A DNA stretch of 64,000 bases from Spisula solida (lineage: Eukaryota > Mollusca > Bivalvia > Venerida > Mactridae). Positions 45,989-58,100 of this stretch are shown here, one piece after another. Under the pieces are notes generated by a model that was given only the letters and a program-made list of their open reading frames with translations, made no database searches and was not told where the DNA came from. How positions within the stretch are numbered: the stretch's first letter is position 1; each line of letters starts with the position of its first letter. The translations under genes and the position numbers were made by a program. The stretch spans positions 58,572,096 through 58,636,095 of the forward strand of contig OX365944.1 in assembly GCA_947247005.1 (NCBI GenBank), read 5' to 3'.

Positions 45989-46378
45989 ATGAATGAAGAA
46001 TTTGAGTCTGCGAGCAACTCGCCAGCCAATGTTACCCCGAATATAAGTAACCCAGGTACTCCTAGATCTGATGCAGGAGTGGAGATGAGGAACACTCCAC
46101 CACCTCCTCCACCTCAGGCACGTCCAGTTTCAGCATTAAGTCAACATCAACAACAGCAACAACAACTTCTGTTACAACATCAGCAGCAGCTACAGCAGTT
46201 ACAGAGTCAGAGCAAATATACTCAACTGTTAGCCGTGATTGAAGATATGGGTCGAGATATCAGACCGACCTATGCTGGAAGCAGAACTTCAGCTGAAAGA
46301 CTAAAACGAGGAATTGTACATGCTAGGATACTTGTACGAGAATGTCTTATGGAATGTGAAAAAAGTGCAAGAAGTTAA
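45989..46378 (+). CDS. CDK2AP1: CDK2-associated protein 1/2 homologue (DOC-1 family)
   Basis: One coding exon, 129 aa. Residues 75-129 carry the family domain: [55 protein letters not shown]. This is nearly the whole conserved C-terminal domain of CDK2AP1/CDK2AP2, ending at the same ARS. The N-terminal half is low complexity: a Ser/Asn/Pro segment, a run of eight prolines (37-44, with one Gln neighbour) and a Gln-rich stretch (53-75). Human CDK2AP1 (115 aa) binds CDK2 and is a subunit of the NuRD chromatin-remodelling complex; the Cys in RECL is the residue implicated in its dimerisation. I cannot tell CDK2AP1 from CDK2AP2; a single invertebrate ancestor is likely. AATAAA at 47683-47688 and 49333-49338 are possible ends of a long 3' UTR. 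Confidence 0.95.
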   Translation: MNEEFESASNSPANVTPNISNPGTPRSDAGVEMRNTPPPPPPQARPVSALSQHQQQQQQLLLQHQQQLQQLQSQSKYTQLLAVIEDMGRDIRPTYAGSRTSAERLKRGIVHARILVRECLMECEKSARS

Positions 46379-47838
46379 CAACTGATGGATTGTTGATTAA
46401 TGTAAAACTTGTGAAGATACTGTTGTCTGATACAAGATCTTGTCAGTGGCTTTCTGGTAGGTCTTGTAAAATGGATAGCTATAAATGAGGGGTTTCGCTA
46501 GGTGAGCACTGGATTGCAAAGAAAGGGTCATTTTGACAATATTGAACTGGACTTTACTATTTTACAGCCAATATACCTATGGTACCATTTACAGGTGATA
46601 GACCCTTCATTCTGGATATGATTGATGTGTGTTGAAATTTCTGAAGTCAATTCAAGGATCAAATGGAAACCCTGTCAGATCATAGTTAATGTTGGAGTCT
46701 CAAGATCCGTCGTTTGTTAATCGTCAGTACTGGATATAATCCTGAATTATTTTATGTGTTCGTGCAAAACGGTGACAGTTGCAGATTCAATGCCATTGCA
46801 TCACCCATAATGGATGTAAAATTGTCATGAATTGATGATGCAACATCAGTACCGCCGAAACCACACAGTGACATTTAGAGCTGTAACTATATTTGGATGA
46901 AATGCATTTATAAATCTGTAATTTGTTTTATACATTACATAGATACATGTAGTTTAAAACATTATATGCTTTAATTGAATGATGAAATAGTGTACTTACT
47001 GTGTTAGCAGTACTGTATCAATTATCAACAGTTAATTTTGTATGTACAGAGCTACAGATAAGCTGCATATTGGGGTAATTACCCAATTAATTTTCATAAA
47101 AACCCAATAGATTTTGAGAGGAGGGAGTAAGAAAAAGCAAAGACAATCTGAAATACTCAAATAGAAAATGATTTTTTAGTGAAAAATAGTATATAAAAGA
47201 TCAATTTACCCTATGAATTTTATTAAATACCCAATTAAAATTGGTCAAAACCCAATAAAAATTGAAAGTAGGGGGTAAAATACCCAATGGACTAAAACCT
47301 TATCTGTAGCTCTGTATGTACAATGAACATCTTTAGTACTTCCATTGAGGCCTTTTATATTAATGATAACTTTTGATTGCCAATGTATTCATTAATTATT
47401 GTTTCAATTTGAAATGAACTTTTATCCTTTCTCTTTATTATTGGTAACATTAGTAAGGCTCAATTTCTTGCTAATGGCTTACCCCTTACACAATTCTCGG
47501 TACCATGAAGACCACTCATGAGTACTAGAGTTTCATTAGTTAACTGTTTCATTGTATCCTGCCTTGTTATTCATTGACTCATTGTCTATACAGACAAAAC
47601 TTGTAAAAGAAAAAAGAGAATAGTACTGGATATTTTCTTTTGAAAAATTATGAAATTAGGAACTGCTGTTTTGACCAGTAAAAATAAAAATCGGGTGACT
47701 TTATTCTTTGATAATGTTTTATACAATACCACATTTACTTAAACTTGTTTGTATTTTCCATTCTTAGGTACTCAAAATTAACTAATTTTATGAAGTAAAA
47801 TATTGCTATTAGTTGATTGTGGAGCTAACAAATTCATC
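46379..47838 (+). other. Probable 3' UTR of CDK2AP homologue
   Basis: No coding sequence. AATAAA at 47683-47688 is the first good poly(A) signal. A pair of inverse copies, 'AGCTACAGATAAG' (47050) and 'CTTATCTGTAGCTCTGTA' (47299-47316), bounds a possible MITE (47046-47316) rich in 'ACCCAATTAAA'. Confidence 0.4.
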
Positions 47839-47844
47839 TAATTA

Positions 47845-48651
47845 CAGGCTTCGCGAAAGTGAGAAAAAAAGGCCAGACATCCGGTCCGGCATCAAATAAA
47901 TTTGGCCGGACCGAATCAATTAAACCGAAACAGTTAAAAAACCAAATGTTTTAAAAATTTATCATTAAAAATGGACAAAGGAACAATAAAATAACACTTT
48001 GGAAACAATATAACAACACTTCTTGTGTCTAAGTCAAATTTTCCACCACAAACTACTCTCTCATGAATGACATTAAGTGCTCATAGTTTATCATTTCATC
48101 TTGAAAATCTAAACACTCGTCATCATTATCAAAATCCTTATCGCAAAACTGTTCTACTTGATTGTCCAAGTTAAACACATTGGTGGCAAGAACTGGAACT
48201 ACTTTCTTTTTTTCCCAGGTTGTGCACTCCCGAAGTATTTGAGGAATGACATTGTATTGTGGTTACGACAGTGAAGAGTTTCTAAGAGAAATTAACTCTT
48301 ATCATAAAGTTCGTTTAAATAACGGAAAGTGAACACATTTGCAAAAAGTCGAAATCTTTTTTGTTGAGATTTGTATTCACAAAATGTGTTTCGGAAAATA
48401 ACATACTGAAGACAGAGTACAGTATAAGTATTCGTCAAATCAGCGTCTTTTTGCAAATTAGTTCTCTTTCCGTCCTTTAAACAACCAACCTGCGCATGCG
48501 CATCGTTAAATAATGCTTCGTACCGATAAATTTCGTACCAGATGATACGAAAATTTTGACGGACATTCGGACCGGCAAGCTATAATTTTTGTCGGACCAA
48601 ACTGATTTTCACCGGTCATGACCGGCGGTCCGGCGACTTTCGCGAAGCCTG
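47845..48651. mobile_element. 807-bp DNA transposon remnant, CAGGCTTCGCGAAAGT ends
   Basis: CAGGCTTCGCGAAAGT (47845) and its exact inverse ACTTTCGCGAAGCCTG (ending 48651) form the terminal repeats. TAATTA flanks both sides (47839-47844, 48652-48657), a 6-bp duplication or shared palindrome. Subterminal GGTCCGGC / GCCGGACC motifs are repeated at both ends. A 69-codon minus-strand frame (48262-48053) looks like a protein C-terminus. The superfamily is not recognised. Confidence 0.7.
48053..48262 (-). pseudogene. C-terminal coding remnant inside the transposon
   Basis: An open frame of 69 residues ends at TAG 48053. It contains TTWEKKKVVPVLATNVFNL, then an acidic, Cys-containing stretch DKDFDNDDECLDFQDEM and a Met-rich end. 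No start codon is visible. It probably represents the end of the parent element's transposase or accessory protein; no family was recognised. Confidence 0.4.
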
Positions 48652-48732
48652 TAATTATACTATGACATTGAATTGACACACTTCTCCTTGAATACTAGTC
48701 TCTAGTTCAGTATTCAGTTATAAACTTATTAT

Positions 48733-49130
48733 GCCCCCCCCCCCCCATCTTTGATGATTCTTTGCACATGTATGTCTGTCGGTCGGTAGACCAAATGGTT
48801 TCCATTCAACAACTTAAGAAGCTTTGCCCTAGAAATTAATAGGATCTTCAAACTTTACATGGAGGTTAGACATCAACAGTAGATGACCCCTATAGATTTA
48901 GAGGTCAGTCACTGTGACCTTTACCATTTCTGACTATTCAAATTGTTTCCGTTCAATAACTTAAGAACTCTTTGTCTTATGCTTTTTCAAACTTTACATG
49001 GAGGTTGGTCATCAACAGAAGATTACCCCTATTGATTTTGAGGTCAGTAGGTCATGGTCAAGGTCACTGTGAACTTAACCATTTCTGACTTTTGAGCTGC
49101 CATGGGGGCATACATGTTTTACAAACAACT
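48733..49130. repeat. Interspersed repeat with poly-C start
   Basis: It opens with a run of about 13 C, then 'TCTTTGATGATTCTTTGCAC' and 'GTCTGTCGGTCGGTAGACC'. Two units follow of 'CAAACTTTACATGGAGGTT' with 'ATCAACAGAAGAT' and a GGTCA-type phrase. No coding capacity. Confidence 0.5.
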
Positions 49131-49559
49131 CTTGTTTATATTGAAATGATTTTAATCATTTATATATGGTATAGCCTGGGGCTGCCATATTTATTAAATA
49201 ATAGACGTTTCTGCATTATCAGCATAATTTACATTTTACTATGGAATAGTATGTATGTGTACATAAATATGTGCGGTGTGTTTTATTCTTGTTGATTAAA
49301 TTTTCAAGACAGCTGTGGTTATACATGTTAACAATAAAACTTTGTGGTTTAATATACATGTACTGCTAGTTGGTAAACACTGAAATTTCTGGTCTGAATA
49401 ATGATTTGGTTTTTTACCAAAAATATAAATGTTTTTCCCATTTTTTTTCATTTATGACACAATTTGTTGAGGAACATTTCTAATCATGATTATATAGATA
49501 TTTGTATATGTATTGTACAGTTTATAATAAATCTAAAGATGAAATTATTATGTTAGTGT

Positions 49560-50100
49560 TTTTAGAATTTGCTTGTGCAGTCGCTAGAGGTCACAATGAA
49601 AAGATGAAACTTGGTCAAAATATAATCTCAAATGCCAAGTTCAATATTGGGTCATCCTCGGTAAAAAATTAGGTCACTAGGGTAATTCATAGAAAACCTT
49701 GTGTAGTCACTAGAGTTCACAATCTTGGCCTGACCTTTATGGAACTTGATCACAATGCTCACCTTACCAAAATGGATATTGAGTTATCCGCGGTCAAAAA
49801 CTTGTCACTAGGCAAAATCATCGAAAAACCTGGGGTAACCACAAGTGGTCACAATTTTGGCCTAATCTTTAAGATACTTGATCACAAATAAAGCTTGGTC
49901 ATATTGATCATCTCGAATAAGTCTAGATTTTGAGTAATCTTGGATCTATATTAGGTCACAAACTATAGAAACCCTTGTGTAGGCGCTGCAGGTCATAATT
50001 TTCTTAAGGAAGCTGATCAAAAATAAAGCTTGGCTATATTGATCGTCTCTAATAAATCTAGGTCAAGTTGGATTATTGGATTATCTTGGTTAAAAAGCTA
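49560..50100. repeat. Degenerate GGTCA-type repeat
   Basis: Diverged units with 'GAAACTTGGTCAAAAT', 'TGTGTAGTCACTAGAGTTCA' and 'TGATCACAAATAAAGCTTGG' recall the 145-bp GGTCA family, without its hairpin ends. Related degenerate phrases continue at 50570-50900. Confidence 0.45.
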
Positions 50101-50107
50101 GCTTTCT

Positions 50108-50534
50108 GGCCCCGTGTTCACAAAGAATTGGTTATCAGGATCAAGCTCAAGCTCCATTTTATTTAAAATACAGAAAATGTTTTGATAGAAAGATTGAGGA
50201 AACAATATTGGTATCTCCTTAAATTTTAAAGACAAATAAATAAGTTTTAATGCATAGTTATAGAAATATTGTGCTTAATAAATTGAAGCTGGATTTTCGA
50301 GCTTGATCCTGAATGTCTCAGATCAGTTTTTGTCTCAAGTACAATTGATATCTTTTTATAGGAAAGTAAAAGTTTTTAAGGGTCGTAATCTGTTATCTAG
50401 AAACTGTTTTGATATTCTGTAACTGCTCAGGAACATATAATTTTGTAACTGTACATATTATTTGACAGAAATAGCAAAAACAGAATGGAGCTTAAGCCTG
50501 ATCCTGAAAACTGATTATTTGTGAACACAGGGCC
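50108..50534. mobile_element. ~427-bp MITE, GGCCCCGTGTTCACAAA ends
   Basis: GGCCCCGTGTTCACAAA at 50108 pairs with TTTGTGAACACAGGGCC ending at 50534. The arms extend inwards over 'GATCAAGCTCAAGCTCCATT' and its inverse 'ATGGAGCTTAAGCCTGATC' (about 50 bp with mismatches). An additional internal copy of the arm (about 50285-50320) suggests a nested or rearranged structure. No coding capacity. Confidence 0.65.
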
Positions 50535-52149
50535 TGGGACAAATCATAGATAAACCTTGTGTGTATTACAGAAGCTTCATTTTATATAGATCTTCATGAA
50601 AGTTGGTCTGAATGTTTGTGACCTAATTTTAGATCAGAAGTGGTTCATGAAGGATTAATAACTAGGTCATAAGGTCAAATCTTTGAAAAGCTTAATTTAT
50701 ATAAATGTAAGCTTTAGAGGCTGTATTGTTCACTTCATGTTAGGAAAGTTGGTCAGAATGTCTGTATAACTAAATTTAATCTAGGTTGAGTTTGACTGTG
50801 GGTCCAAAACAAGTTCAATATGAAAATATTGTGCATGCAATAGAAGCTGCATTTTTCTATGGATTTTCATGAATCTTACTCAGAAATTTTGAGAAAATGA
50901 AAATGTTGATTTAGGTTACCATAGTCACCTGTACTTCTATGAAAGTTGATTGACCTAGAGCCCAGTTGTGATATAATGCAACTGATGTCAAGTTAATATA
51001 TCTGATCAGCATTAACTATGTTGGTATTCAAGTTATGAGAAATGTGTTGCACTTTCACCCAGATAATCCAGTGCAGCTGTGACAGCAAGGTGATCTTACT
51101 GCATTTGATAGGGAAGTATATTTCTGATGTGCAACATAGTTAATGGCACTATCCCACACATACCATGAATTGGTTTGCAAGGTTATGCAAATTTTCTGGT
51201 CCAATTTGTAACATCCTACAATTCAGTTTGATATTGTTACGAATATTCATGGGATTCTGCTAGAATTGCACAAGCTCACTTTTAAGTTTGTCACGAATTC
51301 CTGATCACTTAGCATGTCACAAACTGATAACTACTCCTCAACAAATCCTGAAACTAATTTGTGGCAGGTTCATGGTAAGTTTGGAATAGTGCCGTTAAGA
51401 TAATGGAACTGCTTTTAAAGAAATACTGACCTCATATTTTAAGTCTAAATCTGACAGTGTGGGCGAGTGGATGAAGCTCTTTATTGATCCCTAAGGTCCT
51501 TGGTGCAATTCTCAATCAGGCTACTTGGTCATATCTGAACCTTTAAACGCTTTTCAGTGCTTCCCACCAAACTAGAAATTAACTGGTTGGTATCCCAGAG
51601 ATTGTATTGGTGCTGTATTTCTTGGCACTTTAAATTTGGCAATTGTGAAAGAGCTGTTGTATTGAATCTGGATTCTTTGTATCAAACAACTGTCTCTTCC
51701 CTCAAAGTCTGAGGTCATTGGCCATTCTGGCAGGGAAAAACTAGATGACGTCTCAGTCAAACTCAAACAAACATCTGATCAGACACCGAGGGAAGTGATA
51801 ATTTAACTGCCAATGTACTGGTATTCATTTGTCCTTCACCTACGTGAGGAAGATCTTATTTGCTTGCTGCCCAAAAACATTGGTTTGTCTCATTGTGTAA
51901 CTGATAGTAGACAGTTTTTAAGAACAGAACAAAAAGTATGAGTTCTTCAATGTTTTTCTAAAAGTAATGTCATAAGAACAAGACCCTTGGTCTAATGTTG
52001 TGGAGATGTTTGTAATAAGACAGATTAGCTGCATGAGGAGCAGATTTTTCAATAAATTTTATGTGTCGATAGCTTTACATAATGGTATTTAAATGGAGAA
52101 CAAGTAACTGTAGCTTTATATTGATCTATCTAGGATTGTGTAGGACAGG
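50535..52149. other. No gene recognised; upstream of DPH7
   Basis: Degenerate repeat DNA to about 50900, then unique-looking sequence. A weak tRNA-like stretch (51460-51530) may be a SINE relic. The DPH7 promoter should lie near the right end, but no core element could be placed. Confidence 0.35.
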
Positions 52150-55100
52150 ATGACAGCGGTCACTGATCAAACCATTGATACTATATACAGCGCTGATTCT
52201 GTAGAATGGTGTCCAATACAAGGTTTTGAAGAGTTCATGCTGTGTGGAACCTACCAGCTGGAAGAAAATAAAGTAAGACTATGCAAGTTAGCTCTTGTTG
52301 ATAGAGTATACTAAAGTTTCTAGGACCTGTTTTTCTTCCATGCTAACTCCATATTCTGGTTCCATCTTTAATGAAGACAAAGGTTTGATTCCAGGGGCGG
52401 ATTCAGGATTTGGTGTTGGGGGGGGGGGGGGTAAATATTGAAATGCCTCATCTGCCTAGGAAAGTTGAGCAAACGAAGCAAGCTAGAAAAAATAGATTGT
52501 TTTTTGAAAATCATGTATCAGAAGTTATTTTTTTGAGCGGGGCGAGCACGATTAAATGCATATTTATAGCTTTTTACATGTAACTAGTAGAACAAAGGAA
52601 AGTTCACATGCTTGGTCAATTTTTATGGGGGTACGCCATCGTCCACCTCCCCCTTAAATTTGCCCTTAGATTCTGTTGTAAAAAGGATCTACAGTAAGGC
52701 AACCGATAACTGTTGTGTTTTTGTGTAATTTTTTCTAAATTAGCTTGACTTTTTGAAGAAAAAAAGTAGTGCTATTGTTGTGACGGGATCGTCTGTGTCT
52801 ACGTTGGTTAAGTTTATTGTCAGAGTCATTTTCTCAAAGGCTATCAATGGAATCCTCTTGAAACTCAACACAGTTATTCATCATCAAAAGGGGAGTTCAT
52901 ACTGATAAGGCTGGTAACTCTGTGACCTATATTTATCGAGTTACAACTTACATGCTCTAGTTTGGACTATAGAAATAATGGCAAACTTTACAAATGAACT
53001 GAATTATCTCAAACACTATTAAAGCTTTCAACTTGAAAGTCACTGGACTTGTGGAATGTGATGACCTACATCTACTGACCAGAGGAAACTACTCTTTCCA
53101 GCATTTTATAAGAGTTGTTCCCCTTTTCTGACTTTGAATTTTACACAAAAATGTCAATTTCTCAAAGACTATTAAAGGTATCCACTTGAATCTCAACATA
53201 GTTATTCACCATCACAAGGGTAGTCCATACTGATAAGGCTAGTAACCCTGTGACCTATATTTTTAGAGTTATCTGCCCTTGTTACTTTAGAATTTTCACT
53301 CACAGATCAGCAAGGGTACTATCAAGTACGAGAAAGTCTAGCGCCCAGCACTCGTAGGCGGTGCTCTTGTTTTTTTGCTCACCTGTCACAAAGTGACAAG
53401 GTGAGCTATTGTGATCACTCTTCGTCCGTCGTCCATGCGTGCGTGCATCCGTCAACAATTCATTCAAACGACTTCTCCTCCTGAACCACTTGACCAATTT
53501 CGACCAAACTTCACAGGAATGTTCCTTGGGTGGTCCTTTCTAAAAATAGCTAAAAGAATTGTAATTTATAAATAACTCTTGTTTCCATGGCAACCGATAG
53601 GAAAATCTCAAAAAATCATAAAAAATCATCCACTCGCCAGATTTCAAAATTATTTTACAGAAATAGTTGTTGGGTGACCCTCTTACAAAATTGACATTTT
53701 TGTCATGTTTCGTCAAAAAACATGGCCGCCAGTGGGTGGGGCGCTGTTTTTCCCTATATATCTATAGTAAAATCTTTAAAAATCTTCTCCTCTAAAAGTA
53801 CTAGTTGGATTTCATTATAAATTGGTTAAATTGTTCCTTGGGTGGTCCTTTCTTAAAATAGCTAAAAGAATTACATTCCATGCAAAACTCTGGTTGCCAT
53901 GGCAACCGATAGGAAAATCTTTAAAAAAATCATAAAAAATCAACCGCTTGCCAGATTTCAAAATAATTTTACAATAATAGTTGTTGGGTGACCCTCTTAC
54001 AAAATTGACATTTTTGTCCTGATTCGTCAAAAAACATGGCCGCTAGTGGGTGGGGTGTTGTTTTTCCCTATATATCTATAGTAAAATCTTTAAAAATCTT
54101 CTCCTCTAAAAGTACTGGTTGAATTTCATATTAATTGGGTAACAATATTCCTTGGGTCATCCTTTCTAAAAATAGCTAAAATAATTTAAATCCATGCAAA
54201 ACTCTGGTTGCCATGACAACTGATTGGAAAAAACTTAAAAAAAACATGGTTCTACTTGATCAATGTGCACAGGTGAGCGACCTAGGGCCCTGTGGGCCCT
54301 CTTGTATGTATATCAGTACACATGAGCAATTACAAACATAGAACAGTTTGTCTTTGTTAAAAATAATAAACTCTGTAATGGTACATGTTTGAGATGCTTT
54401 AGATGTATTTTAACATTTTGTTGAGATGTTCATGTCTTACCAATTATTCATTCATGAAGCAAAAAGGTTTTTGTTGTAATATACTAGAACTAGAACAAAT
54501 ATTAATTTTCATATCTGTTATTTTGATAGAATGAAAGTGAATCTGAACCAGCCCCACAAGTCAGACTGGGCCGACTTTATTTATACAAGTTAGAAACACT
54601 GTCTGATTCAGTTCCTCAACTGAAGTTGTGTACAAGTCTAGATATGCCAGGGATTCTTGATATCAAGTGGTCATACCAGTCCATGGATGGAAGACCATAC
54701 TTTGCTGTGGTAAACTCGGTTGGGCAGATCAAAGTATTTGTTGTAAACGATGGAGATATGTTAACCATGGTCACTGAGGAACAACTGGATGAAGAATGTT
54801 TAGGATTGTCATTAGAATGGAACAATATGGTCAATCCAAGGTACATTGTAGAGGTCTTTCTTCTTCCAATAATTTGCAGGGCCCACTCTGGGGCATTATC
54901 ACAAATTTTTCTGTCAGTTGCTGACAGTTTTTTTGGAATACTGTACAAAGAATCCAGGTGTGATACCCTAGCTCTTGCCAAATCGATACTGATACATTCA
55001 AGATCTCTGGTTTGGTACCGGTAGTCTGAGTGTTAACTACTCAGCTGCCATGCCACCACAGATGTATTTATAATAGTGATCTTTCTAGCATGTCTTTGAA

Positions 55101-58100
55101 AACTACCAAGGGCTACTTGTGTTAATATTTGAGGTTCACTTTTAGAAAATGTGAAGTTTCAACTTTGTTATAATGTATCTTTTGAACATGGATCTCCAGT
55201 GTCCTTGGTGGTTTTATGTTGGACAGATTCACTCAATGTTTATGATGTTCTTAGTTTTGCCCAATTAATTTGTGCTAGGTTAACTACCTTATGATATTGA
55301 ATTTATTTTAATTTTTCAACAGTATTGGTGCTAGCGTGGTCAGCTCTGATTCTAAGGGTGGTATACATGTACATGAATTCTGTGAAGGATGCTTGAAGGA
55401 AGTAACATCATGGAAAGCTCATGACTTTGAGGCATGGATTGCAGCTTTCAATCAATGGGACACAAACACTGTATTCACTGGTAAGTAACTGCAGAATGTT
55501 TCCCTTTTCCAAGTCAAGTTACTTTCCTTTGTTCATACTTGAACACATGTTGATTGTCTCCCTTTTACAAGTCAAGTTACTTCCCTTTGTTCATACTTGA
55601 ACACATGCTGATTGTTTCCCTTTTACAAGTCAAGTTACTTTCCTTTGTTCATACTGGAACACATGCTGATTGTTTCCCTTTTACAAGTCAAGTTACTTCC
55701 CTTTGTTCATACTTGAACACATGCTGGTTGTCTCCCTTTTACAAGTCAAGTTACTTCCCTTTGTTCAGACTGGAACACATGCTGATTGTCTCCCTTTTAC
55801 AAGTCAAGTTACTTCCCTTTGTTCAGACTGGAACACATTATCATGACCCTCTGAAACTAAATGTAGGTGTAATTAACAGCTGATATTTTACTTTGTCTTT
55901 GTTTTCGTAAGCAGGTAATGTTATGGTTAGGTATGTGGTGTCCATAAACACTGATTTTAAGGACTGGTATTGTATGTCTTTCTCACGTTAATTGATATAT
56001 TACATGGAAAAACCTTGAAATATTTTAATATATATGTAACACTCATATAAAATCATGAAAAATACCCCAAAAAAGATCAGCACCAGGTTCATATTTCAAA
56101 GAATATAATTATATATCACCAGTATAACTTATATACAGTCTAACTTGTATTAAGCGACCACCCTTGCATGGTTCGCACAGGCCTTGAAAAGTCCTTGAAT
56201 TTGGTTTTAACCTTGAAAAGTACTTTGATTTAAAAGTGCTGTCTTGAAAACATGCCAAAATGGTACTTAAATTTAACTGAAAATCGTTGCATTTAGGCAA
56301 ACAGCCTTGAATATACATAGAAGTGTATGTATGTTGTCACTTGATCTGTGTAAAAAAAGAAACTGAAACACTCTCTATTTGCAAATTGAAAAGATGTTAA
56401 TATATGGGTGCGAGAGTGCCATATGTAGTGCAAGCCATTGTCATGATGACAATAATTTTCATGATTATCTAGCACAAAAGTCAAATTTTCCTTGGTAAAT
56501 GCTCAGAAAAATGCCTTGAAAATACAGATTCTACCTGGAAAAACCTTGAAAAGTCCTTGAATTTGGGTGTGAGGATTTTGTATGAATCATGTCTGAAAAC
56601 AGTCGCTTAACCGAATGGTCGTTTAACGCAAATGTTATCAACATTGAGTGTAATTAACGAATTTCCAATTGTAGGCTGTCTGAATCATATTCAACTTCAA
56701 TTGACAAGTGTGTAAATAAGTTTTATGACGAGTCTATACTTGTATGCATCGTCTTCATTAACATTTCAATTGATCACTTTAATAAACTTACTCATATATT
56801 ACGCAATGCAATTAATCAGTCAGTTTTGCTTACACTCAAAGAACAACAAATGGAATAAACCAGGTTTAAGCCCATTCTATTTGGACGGTGACAACAAGCT
56901 GATTGCAGCAAAGGATATAACAATCAATCCATAATGTGTGTAATTGGATTAAAATTCATCTGTATGACATGCCCTGCAGACACAATGGTGATTATCAATG
57001 CTGTTAATTGAGGTCCAAGTAACAAAAGACAAACTCTGAAGTGTGAACAAACAATGATTTATGACAAGATGACCAGTGTTTCAGATTTTTTTCGGTCGCT
57101 TAATGAAATTTGACCTATCAATTATAGTGCTTAAAAATAGTGGTCATTGGTCGCGTTAGACAAAAGTCGCTTTAATATATAATACAATAGGAAAATAGAA
57201 CAAATAAGGTCGGGAGGAGTTTAAGACAAAGGTCGCTGAATACGCGTGGTCGCTAGTACAAGTTAGACTGTACTCTGAACAGAATAAAACAAGGGAGGTT
57301 ACTTACAATGTAAATAGGGAGACCATGTCCTATGGTCAGTGCAACACTACTTTTAAATCAATATTGACATAAAGTTTACACTAATTCCTCTTTCAGGGTT
57401 CAAAGCCTGAAAATAAGTGAGTTCAGTTGACTTGTGATATATGCTATCATGGTTGAACTAAACTGTGTACCATACGCAGGACAATGACTGCAAATAGATA
57501 AAACATCTAGTCCACATTTTGCTGCATTCAAGGCTGAAAGGTTTATTTGAAGTTCACATACCAAGTACCAAAGATAAACGTAAAGCGCTTCTAAATGCAC
57601 TGAAATACATGCATTGTAAACTTTTAAGGGGGATTGAAATGGTGAGATAGAGCATGTTTTTCCTTAAGCATAGCATTATGATGTACTTCATTTACCATTA
57701 GAGTTTACATTTTAAATATTGTTTATAAAACACATTTATCGAAGCAAGACAGCACATTGTAAATCTTGCACCATCCAACTATATAGTTATATTCTCTTCC
57801 CCTTAAAAGGATTAGAATGTTGTAATTCATTGCAGGATGTCATTTATGTTTACATTATAGGTGGAGATGATTGTAGATTAAAAGGTTGGGATTTGAGGAT
57901 AGACCCAAAGTCACCTATATTGAACAGTAAAAGGTATCACCAGTGTTGTTGAAATACATATTCTAATGACTTAACAATTATGTATAAGTCCCATTGATTC
58001 CACTGTACTGTTTCCTATTTTTCAACCACACAGCCTTCTCATATGTTTATATGTACTTTGTAATCATTTTTGCACCTCATATCACATGTACTATGTGCTG

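Noticed and set aside
53300..53497. Basic frame with RRRSRLNELLTDARTHGRR
   Set aside because: It is the antisense of the hairpin end of the GGTCA-family element in DPH7 intron 1.
55554..55883. 109-codon frame with a repeating 'THADCF' pattern
   Set aside because: By-product of the 58-bp minisatellite in DPH7 intron 3; it does not fit any splice junction.
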